A DNA stretch of 21,316 nucleotides, taken from positions 1-21,316 of the forward strand of contig CAPNGW010000013.1 in assembly GCA_948665105.1 (NCBI GenBank). The letters are read 5' to 3'. Source of the DNA: an uncultured Lachnospiraceae bacterium. GTDB taxonomy: Bacteria > Bacillota > Clostridia > Lachnospirales > Lachnospiraceae. Below the pieces are notes generated by a model that was not told the DNA's origin, ran no database searches, and was given only the letters and a program-made list of their open reading frames with translations. Of this stretch, positions 6,907 to 14,300 are shown in pieces (the stretch's first letter is position 1; each line of letters begins with the position of its first letter). The position numbers and the translations under genes are program-made.

Positions 6907-8487
6907 ATGAAAGAATTCTTGAGTATAGTTAGTCAGATGTGCGGGCAACTGGACTTAGACAATGGATGTGATGCAGAGATGAAACGAAGGCTGAAAGAAG
7001 CTTATGGGAATCTTACTAATTACGAGAAAGAGCAGAGCCTTCAAATCTTAGAGGATCTTCTAAAAGAGGATGGCATGACGTATTTTCTGATCATGTCAAC
7101 TTTATTGTGCAACTTGGAAGACCCTCGTATTATTTTCATGATGGAAAATAAAATGAAATTCCGGGGGTATTCGCTGTGGCTTAGATGGAGTGCAATGAAA
7201 CAGTTGCAGATATTGCTGTTTTCACAATCCATCGGTTCTTATGGAGTTGTAGATTACAAAGGATTGAAAGATGCGTACCAACATATTTTAGAAGAGATGC
7301 AGGAAGAAATAGGACAAAGGTACGCTTATCTCCCTTATAATTCCAGGAAAAGAAAAATTGTTATTGTAATGAGCCAAATAATGAGGCCTGACCATTCGCC
7401 TACGAGAAATCTGATATATATTGTTGGAGTATTAAAGAAGCTGGGATATGAGGTAGTGGTTTATGTATGCTTTCATTCGGGCAATGCAGATGGTGTCAAG
7501 TATGCCTGGTATCAGGAGAGAGTGATTTACAATCTGCGCAAAGAAACAGGAGTATTTACATATGAAACAGAGGATGAACTGTTTCACGTATATAATTTTC
7601 AGCTAGATAAGAATAATTACCTGGAAAATATGACGATGGCAGTAAAAGAAATTTGGGAAGAAAAGCCGGAATTTGTATTTGAGCTGGGAAGTGAAACGCT
7701 TTTGGCAGATTTGTGTAATCCATTTACCACGGTAGTCAGAATGAATTTTGTGAAGACAGTACCAATAACGAATGCGCCCATTATCGCACGGTACTTTGCC
7801 TATACTGATGAGGAGGAAGAAGAATTTAACAGCTGCCTCACAAAAGAGCAGATTGCCATAGATGTAAAGTATTCTATAGACAGATATAATGAAAATAATA
7901 GGGAAAAGACCTACAGTAAGTCATACTTTGGAATTCCCGAGAACAGCTTCGTGATTGTAATTGCCGGAAACCGGCTGAATCAAGAGGTGGATGAAAAATT
8001 TACCAAGATTATAAAGCATATACTGGATAAAGAGGAAACATTCGTTTTTGCAGTACTGGGAGAATGCGCTGAATTATCCACCCGGTTTGATGACACTGCT
8101 TACAAAAATCGATTTTATTTTTTGGGATGGCAGGACGATTTTAAAGAGGCGATAGGAATAGGAGATGTCTTCCTAAATCCTCCGAGACAGGGAGGCGGAG
8201 CAGGAGGATTGTTTGCCATATTGGAGGAGGTTCCGGTTATTACATTGGGCCACTGCGATGTGGAAGCTTGTACCGGGCAGGAATTTGTATGTGAAAGCCT
8301 GGAGGAAATGCCTGAATTGGTACATCGATATTTTTCAGATGCAGAATTTATGGAAATGCAGAAAGCAAATTGCAGAGTGGCGGCAAAAAGACAGACCGAT
8401 TTGGACAGTGAGGGAAACTTTAAAGCACTGTGCGATTTCGTCAGAATATATACCTTGGAGAAGGAAGACCGAAAAGATTTTTTTTAG
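6907..8487 (+). CDS. GT-B fold glycosyltransferase, paralogue of the C-terminal half of the Maf fusion
   Basis: This 526-residue protein aligns along its whole length with residues ~657-1182 of the large Maf fusion at 11389-14937. Shared blocks include YFLIMSTLLCNLEDPRI versus YFLVMSALLYFLRDERI, the Y-x-Y-L-P-Y segment, and the donor-site region. The last has a conserved FLGWQD block, then GDVFLNPPRQGGGAGG (about 419-434) and ILEEVPVITLG, typical of the second Rossmann half of GT-B glycosyltransferases. A helical N-terminal ~130 residues precedes the first Rossmann half (KRKIVIVMSQIMRPDHSPTR). It lacks the Maf domain. It probably adds a sugar to flagellin or to a flagellin-linked glycan, since it ends ~200 bases before the flagellin genes. 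Donor sugar unknown. ATG 6907 follows GGGGGTAAG. Confidence 0.8.
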   Translation: MKEFLSIVSQMCGQLDLDNGCDAEMKRRLKEAYGNLTNYEKEQSLQILEDLLKEDGMTYFLIMSTLLCNLEDPRIIFMMENKMKFRGYSLWLRWSAMKQLQILLFSQSIGSYGVVDYKGLKDAYQHILEEMQEEIGQRYAYLPYNSRKRKIVIVMSQIMRPDHSPTRNLIYIVGVLKKLGYEVVVYVCFHSGNADGVKYAWYQERVIYNLRKETGVFTYETEDELFHVYNFQLDKNNYLENMTMAVKEIWEEKPEFVFELGSETLLADLCNPFTTVVRMNFVKTVPITNAPIIARYFAYTDEEEEEFNSCLTKEQIAIDVKYSIDRYNENNREKTYSKSYFGIPENSFVIVIAGNRLNQEVDEKFTKIIKHILDKEETFVFAVLGECAELSTRFDDTAYKNRFYFLGWQDDFKEAIGIGDVFLNPPRQGGGAGGLFAILEEVPVITLGHCDVEACTGQEFVCESLEEMPELVHRYFSDAEFMEMQKANCRVAAKRQTDLDSEGNFKALCDFVRIYTLEKEDRKDFF

Positions 8488-8507
8488 AATTGTCTTTGTC
8501 AGGGGGG

Positions 8508-8534
8508 TAAAGTAAAAGTAAAACTTACCGATAT
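8508..8534 (+). promoter_or_regulatory. Sigma-28 (SigD/FliA) promoter of flagellin gene 1
   Basis: TAAA (8508-8511), then exactly 15 bases, then ACCGATAT (8527-8534) matches the sigma-28 consensus TAAA-N15-GCCGATAA at nearly every position. Predicted transcription starts near 8541, giving a leader of about 150 bases. Confidence 0.8.
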
Positions 8535-8566
8535 ATTAATTGTAAGCATCAGATGCAATGTTGAAA

Positions 8567-8628
8567 GTTGGTGCTGCCTGCCTTCCCGGTAATCCTAGGC
8601 ATCGGGAAGGATAAGGCTTTCGCACAAC
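8567..8628 (+). ncRNA. Long structured hairpin in the 5' leader of flagellin gene 1
   Basis: Nested pairings make a 21-bp interrupted stem. GTT (8567-8569) pairs with AAC (8626-8628), GTGC (8571-8574) with GCAC (8622-8625), GCCT (8576-8579) with AGGC (8614-8617), and CCTTCCCGGT (8581-8590) with ATCGGGAAGG (8601-8610). The ten-base loop contains the self-complementary CCTAGG. It lies between the sigma-28 promoter and the CsrA hairpins and is absent in front of flagellin gene 2. It does not show the core I know for c-di-GMP riboswitches. Function is unknown: RNA stabilisation, a regulator site or an undescribed leader element. Confidence 0.6.
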
Positions 8629-8650
8629 AAAAACACGATGTAAAACAATA

Positions 8651-8688
8651 TGCAGCAAGGAAGCTGCAGTATATTCAAGGAGGAATAT
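8651..8688 (+). promoter_or_regulatory. Tandem CsrA-type hairpins over the flagellin 1 ribosome binding site
   Basis: Two perfect 6-bp stems stand two bases apart. TGCAGC/GCTGCA closes the hexaloop AAGGAA (8657-8662), and ATATTC/GAATAT closes the hexaloop AAGGAG (8677-8682). Both loops carry the CsrA motif ANGGA. Their GGA triplets are 20 bases apart, suitable for one CsrA dimer to bridge. The second loop is part of the Shine-Dalgarno AAGGAGG (8677-8683), nine bases before ATG 8693. This is the architecture known for the Bacillus hag leader. Confidence 0.8.
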
Positions 8689-8692
8689 CATT

Positions 8693-9784
8693 ATGGCAAT
8701 GGTAGTACAACACAATTTAACAGCAATGAACTCAAATCGTCAGTTGGGTATCACCACCAACCTGCAGTCCAAGTCTTCCGAGAAGCTGTCCTCCGGTTAT
8801 AAGATTAACCGTGCAGCTGACGATGCAGCAGGCCTGAAGATTTCTGAGAAGATGAGAAGCCAGGTGCGTGGTCTTGACCGTGCATCCTCCAACGCACAGG
8901 ACGGTGTATCCTTAATCCAGACCGCAGAAGGTGCGCTGAACGAGGCTCACTCCATCCTTCAGAGAATGAACGAGCTGGCTGTACAGGGAGCCAACGACAC
9001 CAACCAGAACGTGGACCGCGACGCAATCCAGCAGGAGCTTAATGCCCTCACCGATGAGATTGACCGTATCGCTAACACCACCCAGTTCAACAAGCTGAAC
9101 CTGCTGGATGGAACCTTCACCGGCAAGAATCTTCAGGTAGGCGCCAATGCCGGACAGAAGATTCAGGTGAACATCGCTCGGATGAATGCATCTGCTATCG
9201 GCTTGAATACCGGCCTTGTGCTTAAGCAGTCCGGATATTTTGGAACCAATGAGCCCACTGAAGCAGGAAAATACGCTGCTTCCGCAACAGCAAGAGGTAG
9301 CGTTGGCCGGCGTGCATCCCGTGACGCTGTGATTGCCAGAGGCGCATCCACCGGATATCTGACAGCAACAGGCGCAGAGGTGGCAACAAGTGCAGCAGCA
9401 AGAGCATGCTTCGGTCAGATGGCTTCCAAGAACGCCCAGGTATTCTTGTCCCCGTCAGTTGCAGCTGCAAGCTTTACCACTGGCCCGGACGTACGGAATC
9501 ATGCGTATGCCAATGCAACCATTAACATGATTTCCAACGCAATCAACAACGTATCCGGACAGAGATCCGCACTTGGTGCACTTCAGAACAGACTGGAGCA
9601 CACCATCGCCAACCTGGATAACGTAGCAGAGAACACCCAGGCAGCAGAATCCCGTATCCGTGATACCGATATGGCGGACGAGATGGTTGAGTACAGCAAG
9701 AACAACATCCTTGCTCAGGCAGGACAGTCCATGCTGGCTCAGGCAAATCAGGCTACCCAGGGCGTGCTGAGCTTGTTACAGTAA
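8693..9784 (+). CDS. fliC: Flagellin (copy 1), filament subunit
   Basis: This 363-residue flagellin has classical ends. The N-terminal D0/D1 (residues 1-~150) contains HNLTAMNSNRQLGITT, SSEKLSSGYKINRAADDAAG and the ILQRMNELAVQGAND region recognised by TLR5 in other flagellins. The C-terminal D1/D0 (about 280-363) ends in MLAQANQATQGVLSLLQ. The middle ~100 residues (about 176-275) are an Ala/Ser/Thr/Arg-rich variable domain, short compared with enterobacterial flagellin and a likely site of glycosylation. It contains one cysteine, C239, unusual for flagellin. No signal peptide is present, as expected for type III export. Expression should depend on the sigma-28 promoter at 8508 and on CsrA repression at 8651-8688. 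Confidence 0.97.
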   Translation: MAMVVQHNLTAMNSNRQLGITTNLQSKSSEKLSSGYKINRAADDAAGLKISEKMRSQVRGLDRASSNAQDGVSLIQTAEGALNEAHSILQRMNELAVQGANDTNQNVDRDAIQQELNALTDEIDRIANTTQFNKLNLLDGTFTGKNLQVGANAGQKIQVNIARMNASAIGLNTGLVLKQSGYFGTNEPTEAGKYAASATARGSVGRRASRDAVIARGASTGYLTATGAEVATSAAARACFGQMASKNAQVFLSPSVAAASFTTGPDVRNHAYANATINMISNAINNVSGQRSALGALQNRLEHTIANLDNVAENTQAAESRIRDTDMADEMVEYSKNNILAQAGQSMLAQANQATQGVLSLLQ

Positions 9785-9812
9785 CAGGTAACATTTTATC
9801 AGAAAGGGGCAT

Positions 9813-9842
9813 TGTCCTGTCTTAAAATTCTATGGCAGGACA
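9813..9842 (+). other. Stem-loop between the two flagellin genes
   Basis: TGTCCTG (9813-9819) pairs with CAGGACA (9836-9842) across a 16-base loop. No T run follows, so it is at most a weak or partial terminator, or a 3' mRNA stabiliser for copy 1. The 118-base gap also holds the weak promoter at 9823-9850. Confidence 0.35.
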
Positions 9843-9850
9843 GCCCGTAA
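9823..9850 (+). promoter_or_regulatory. Possible weak sigma-28 promoter of flagellin gene 2
   Basis: TAAA (9823-9826), 16 bases, then GCCCGTAA (9843-9850) matches six of eight -10 positions. If used, transcription would begin only a few bases before the CsrA hairpins. It is much poorer than the copy 1 promoter and may be chance; read-through from copy 1 is the alternative. Confidence 0.35.
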
Positions 9851-9860
9851 TTAAAGATTA

Positions 9861-9898
9861 TGCAGCAAGGAAGCTGCAGTATATTCAAGGAGGAATAT
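9861..9898 (+). promoter_or_regulatory. Tandem CsrA-type hairpins over the flagellin 2 ribosome binding site
   Basis: Same bases as 8651-8688. Hairpin loops AAGGAA (9867-9872) and AAGGAG (9887-9892) are each closed by a perfect 6-bp stem, with Shine-Dalgarno AAGGAGG at 9887-9893 before ATG 9903. Both flagellin genes should therefore answer equally to CsrA and FliW. Confidence 0.8.
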
Positions 9899-9902
9899 CA
9901 TT

Positions 9903-10994
9903 ATGGCAATGGTAGTACAACACAATTTAACAGCAATGAACTCAAATCGTCAGTTGGGTATCACCACCAACCTGCAGTCCAAGTCTTCCGAGAAGCTGTC
10001 CTCCGGTTATAAGATTAACCGTGCAGCTGACGATGCAGCAGGCCTGAAGATTTCTGAGAAGATGAGAAGCCAGGTGCGTGGTCTTGACCGTGCATCCTCC
10101 AACGCACAGGACGGTGTATCCTTAATCCAGACCGCAGAAGGTGCGCTGAACGAGGCTCACTCCATCCTTCAGAGAATGAACGAGCTGGCTGTACAGGGAG
10201 CCAACGACACCAACCAGAACGTGGACCGCGACGCAATCCAGCAGGAGCTTAATGCCCTCACCGATGAGATTGACCGTATCGCTAACACCACCCAGTTCAA
10301 CAAGCTGAACCTGCTGGATGGAACCTTCACCGGCAAGAATCTTCAGGTAGGCGCCAATGCCGGACAGAAGATTCAGGTGAACATCGCTCGGATGAATGCA
10401 TCTGCTATCGGCTTGAATACCGGCCTTGTGCTTAAGCAGTCCGGATATTTTGGAACCAATGAGCCCACTGAAGCAGGAAAATACGCTGCTTCCGCAACAG
10501 CAAGAGGTAGCGTTGGCCGGCGTGCATCCCGTGACGCTGTGATTGCCAGAGGCGCATCCACCGGATATCTGACAGCAACAGGCGCAGAGGTGGCAACAAG
10601 TGCAGCAGCAAGAGCATGCTTCGGTCAGATGGCTTCCAAGAACGCCCAGGTATTCTTGTCCCCGTCAGTTGCAGCTGCAAGCTTTACCACTGGCCCGGAC
10701 GTACGGAATCATGCGTATGCCAATGCAACCATTAACATGATTTCCAACGCAATCAACAACGTATCCGGACAGAGATCCGCACTTGGTGCACTTCAGAACA
10801 GACTGGAGCACACCATCGCCAACCTGGATAACGTAGCAGAGAACACCCAGGCAGCAGAATCCCGTATCCGTGATACCGATATGGCGGACGAGATGGTTGA
10901 GTACAGCAAGAACAACATCCTTGCTCAGGCAGGACAGTCCATGCTGGCTCAGGCAAATCAGGCTACTCAGGGCGTGTTGAGTCTGTTACAGTAA
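9903..10994 (+). CDS. fliC: Flagellin (copy 2), protein identical to copy 1
   Basis: The 363-residue product is identical to that of 8693-9784. Only four third-position or Leu/Ser-silent bases differ, all within the last ten codons. It carries the same D0/D1 ends, the same variable centre and the same lone cysteine C239. Its upstream region differs from copy 1: only the CsrA hairpins and ribosome binding site are shared, with a weaker promoter candidate and no long folded leader. A strong terminator follows at 11018. Duplicate genes for one filament protein raise dosage and provide a template for gene conversion. They could also be lost by a 1210-base deletion between the repeats. Confidence 0.96.
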   Translation: MAMVVQHNLTAMNSNRQLGITTNLQSKSSEKLSSGYKINRAADDAAGLKISEKMRSQVRGLDRASSNAQDGVSLIQTAEGALNEAHSILQRMNELAVQGANDTNQNVDRDAIQQELNALTDEIDRIANTTQFNKLNLLDGTFTGKNLQVGANAGQKIQVNIARMNASAIGLNTGLVLKQSGYFGTNEPTEAGKYAASATARGSVGRRASRDAVIARGASTGYLTATGAEVATSAAARACFGQMASKNAQVFLSPSVAAASFTTGPDVRNHAYANATINMISNAINNVSGQRSALGALQNRLEHTIANLDNVAENTQAAESRIRDTDMADEMVEYSKNNILAQAGQSMLAQANQATQGVLSLLQ

Positions 10995-11017
10995 TAAAAA
11001 CAAAGCTTTACCGGAGA

Positions 11018-11044
11018 GGGGTCGGCGTAGGCCGACCCTCTTTT
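11018..11044 (+). terminator. Rho-independent terminator after flagellin gene 2
   Basis: GGGTCGGC (11019-11026) pairs perfectly with GCCGACCC (11031-11038) around the loop GTAG, followed by TCTTTT. It is very GC-rich and stable, as usual after highly expressed flagellin genes. Confidence 0.9.
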
Positions 11045-11081
11045 ATTCTATTAAAGGAAAGATTTGGAAAGAGGAAAGATT

Positions 11082-11387
11082 ATGGAATTACAGGATCACA
11101 TAGAGCAGGTGGAGCATATTTGCCAGTGGATTGAAAATGAGGAAGAATATTTGGGGAAGCTGAAGGAGTATCTGCCGGCCATGAATCAGAGCATCGGTGA
11201 TATTTTATCATGGGCGCAGAATCCGGAAATTCCCTTTGACATAAACATACAGTTTGTACTGCAGGTGTTAAGGGATATCGTCTATGGCGTTGAGCATGGG
11301 GACAGTGTGTTCCTGCTGGATACGCTGCGGTACGGATTGCTGGTAATCTATGAATATACAGCACAAGAACTTAAGGGTGAGGAATGA
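11082..11387 (+). CDS. Small acidic helical protein of unknown function
   Basis: ATG 11082 is chosen because GAGG (11071-11074) lies seven bases upstream; a TTG at 11064 is in frame but unsupported. The 101-residue product begins MELQDHIEQVEHICQWIENE and ends EYTAQELKGEE. It is acidic and probably all helical, with no signal peptide or membrane segment. I recognise no domain. Its stop is one base before the ATG of the Maf fusion, so the two are surely translated together, and it follows directly on the flagellin terminator. A small chaperone or accessory subunit for the Maf transferase or for flagellin is a guess from position. No promoter is evident in the 37 bases before it; read-through or a promoter I could not see must drive the right arm. 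Confidence 0.7.
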   Translation: MELQDHIEQVEHICQWIENEEEYLGKLKEYLPAMNQSIGDILSWAQNPEIPFDINIQFVLQVLRDIVYGVEHGDSVFLLDTLRYGLLVIYEYTAQELKGEE

Positions 11388-11388
11388 G

Positions 11389-14300
11389 ATGAACAGACCG
11401 GTATATGAGAAGAATATGGAAGCGCTGGAGAATAAGTTCCCGGTTTGGGCGGATATTCTTCGGGCGCATAACAGAAAAAAGAGAAGCTTCGATGTAATTG
11501 TAGAGGAGAGCTATGACGGAGAGCAGATCCTGAAGGTGGACGACCATGGAAGGGTATACTACTTAAACGGAAAATATGCCCCTTCCCAGGCCGTGGAGCG
11601 CTGGCTGGAGCAGAATGGTCCCATTGATAAGTTTGCCACCATCATCATCATTGGGATTTCCAACGGAGTGCATATCAGGAGGATTATGGAGAGTGTTCCA
11701 GAGACCGTAAACATTCTGGTGTATGAGCCCTCCTATGAGATTTTTAGAAGGGCCATGGAGGAGGTGGATTTGTCCTTCCTGTTCCAGCCGGATATTCCTG
11801 TGGGGATTATAGTGCCCAAAATCAATGGCTTTGAGATGGAGCGGTATTTTCGCTATATGATTGTCTATGACAACTTAGTCTCCCTGAAAATCTATATGTC
11901 GGGAAACTACAAAGAGCTCTTTTCGGAGCCTATTGGGGAATTTGTGAGGTTCCTGAAGCAGTACACCTCGGAAATAACGGTGGGCTGGAATACGGCTGTC
12001 CGTTATACCAGTGTCAATGCCAAGAATGTGTTTCATAACCTGCATTATCTGTATGAAGGACATTCCATCTGTGATTTGCACAATATGCTTCCATCGGATG
12101 TGCCGGTGATTGTGGTGTCTGCAGGCCCCTCCTTAAATAAGAACATCCAGGACTTAAAGGCAGCAGTGGGCAAGGCATGTATTATAGCCACGGACACTGC
12201 CATGAAACCCCTTTTAAATGCAGGGATTGTGCCGGATTTGTTTATGATTGTGGACGGTCTGAAGCCTTCGGAGCTTTTTGAGCATAAAGATATCTCCAAA
12301 TGCGGGATGGTGACCATGACTGCGGTTTCCACAGGGCCCATGGACCTTCATAAAGGGAGAAAGTATTTCTACTACAGCGGCTCGCACTATGAGATGGAGC
12401 TGATTCACTATCTGGATGGTGTGAAGGAGCGAAAGATTACCCTGCCCAATCTTCCCACAGGCGGTTCCGTGGGAACCAGCGCCTATTCCCTGGGCGTCCA
12501 TATGGGGGCAAGAACTGTAATCCTGGTGGGGCAGGATTTGGCTCTGACCGGAAATAAGGTTCATGTGGATGGAGCCTTCAAGGATGAGAAGTGCGAGATT
12601 GATATGGAGAGTGACATCTACATGGAAGTGGAGGCTGTGGACGGTGGTAAGGTGGTTACCAGAGCAGATTTTAAGCTGTATCTGGACTGGTTTGAATTTA
12701 CCATCAAGGATTGGAAGAATATTCAGACCATTGACGCCACAGAGGGAGGAGCTCTGATTCACGGGGCCAAAAATATGACCTTGAAAAAGGCCATTCAAAA
12801 ATACTGTACCCGGGAATACAACGCAAGATGGTATCTTGCCCGGGTGCCGAAGCTTTTCGAGACCCAGGAGGAGAAGAATTTTGCACTGCGGTATTTTGAG
12901 AACAGTGCGAAGAAGCTTAAGGATATTAAGGATAAGGCGGAGGAAGGCCTTCGCTATTACAAACGGATTCAGAAGCTTAACCCGGATAATCCCGGCAGTG
13001 CAAAGCAATTTCAGAATACCTATAAGAAGATAAAGAAAATCAACAACTTTATGGAAAAGGACCCCATGGCGGAGACGGTGGTGGACAGCCTGAAGGGACT
13101 CGAATATACCCTCCGTCCCTCTATCTATCACACGGCAGAGAACCGTGCGGAGGAGCTTTCGGACATTGTAAAGCAGGGAACTTTGATGCTACAGGCGATT
13201 TCTGTGGGAGCGGAGGAGATTAAAACTCTGGTGGAAGAGACACTGGTGCCTTATGCCAGAGAGCAGCAGGAGATTATAAGTAAAAGTGAGACAGGTGAGC
13301 GGACGGGGAACTGGAAGATAGAATTTCCGGAGGCGTTGGAAGAGCAGGATATAAGGGACATAAAAGAGTTCCTGAAGCTTGTGGGTCAGATGAACACTTT
13401 GCTGAAAACGTCCTGGTCCCTTGGCACGGATATGGAGGAGCGCATTAAGAAGACATACCAAAAGCTATCCCACGGGAAAAAGGAAGAAAGTATCCGGTTG
13501 CTGGAGGAGTCTCTTGAGAAGAGGGAGAGCGATTATTTCCTGGTCATGTCTGCATTGTTGTATTTTCTCAGGGACGAAAGAATTTTTGCTGTGCTGGAGG
13601 AGGACCTGAAACATGACTACTACGCGCTATGGAGCAGATGGTATGCTTGGATCCAGTTGCACATGGAGGGAACACTCACTTCCATAGTAAAGGATGAGAT
13701 TGCTCAGTGCAAGCGTCACAGAGCTTCCTATCGGTGCCTTGTTCAGGAAACGCAAAAGCTGCTGGAAAAGAAATATTCCTATCTCCCCTATGAGACAAGA
13801 AATAAGAAGGTGGTTTTTGTACTCTCCTTGTTGCAGGATGAGACCAATGCACCCACCAGAAAAACAGCCTTTTTTCAAAAGTATCTGAAAGAGCTGGGCT
13901 ATGAGGTTTCAGTAGTAATTTTCTGTGGCGCCAGCATCGACCATGCAGAAGAAGCGGACTGGTATAGGCCTCGTTATTTACTCAATAGATATGAAGAAAC
14001 CACATCCTTTACCTGTGAAATCGACGGAGAGCGCGTTGAAGGCCTTAATCTGATGGCAGGCAAGTACAATTATTTTCAGCGGCTGGAGAAGGCCATGGAA
14101 TTTATATGGCAGGAAAGGCCTGAATTTGTGTTCAGCCTGGGGCTGCCTACTCCCCTGGCAGGGCTGTGCAACTCCATTACCACGGTGGTTGCTTTAAATT
14201 TCGAGAAAAGGGCCCTGGCGGTGGATGTACCAATTATTGCCAGATATTTCAATTATTCCCAGGAAGAGGACAGGGAATACAGAGCATGCCTTGCAGAGGG

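Larger units (their letters stand above)
8649..9784 (+). repeat. Tandem direct repeat, copy 1 (leader hairpins plus flagellin gene)
   Basis: Bases 8649-9756 are identical to 9859-10966, an offset of 1210. After that four differences occur in the last codons (9757, 9767, 9772, 9773), all silent. The sequences after the stops are unrelated. Confidence 0.9.
9859..10994 (+). repeat. Tandem direct repeat, copy 2 (leader hairpins plus flagellin gene)
   Basis: This is the second copy of the 1.1-kb repeat, identical to 8649-9756 over its first 1108 bases. Silent differences are at 10967, 10977, 10982 and 10983. Confidence 0.9.

Noticed and set aside
8478..8485. Run of eight T at the end of the free glycosyltransferase gene
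   Set aside because: It lies at the stop codon, so slippage would change only the last few residues, and no strong hairpin precedes it, so it is neither a convincing phase switch nor a terminator.
8502..8507. Run of six G just upstream of the flagellin sigma-28 promoter
   Set aside because: Too short for frequent slippage, and it lies outside the -35/-10 spacer.
8541..8650. c-di-GMP riboswitch in the flagellin leader
   Set aside because: Such riboswitches are known in clostridial flagellar genes, but I could not find the class I or class II core motifs; the hairpin seen has a different layout.
8649..10994. Second flagellin copy as a pure assembly artefact
   Set aside because: The copies have different upstream and downstream flanks and four distinguishing bases, which an artefact would hardly create; long-read confirmation is still the decisive test.
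12214..13131. Long open frame on the minus strand (305 codons) within the Maf fusion
   Set aside because: It is antisense to a strongly conserved protein, shows no recognisable domain, and arises from codon bias of the plus-strand gene. Similar antisense frames in both flagellin copies are rejected for the same reason.
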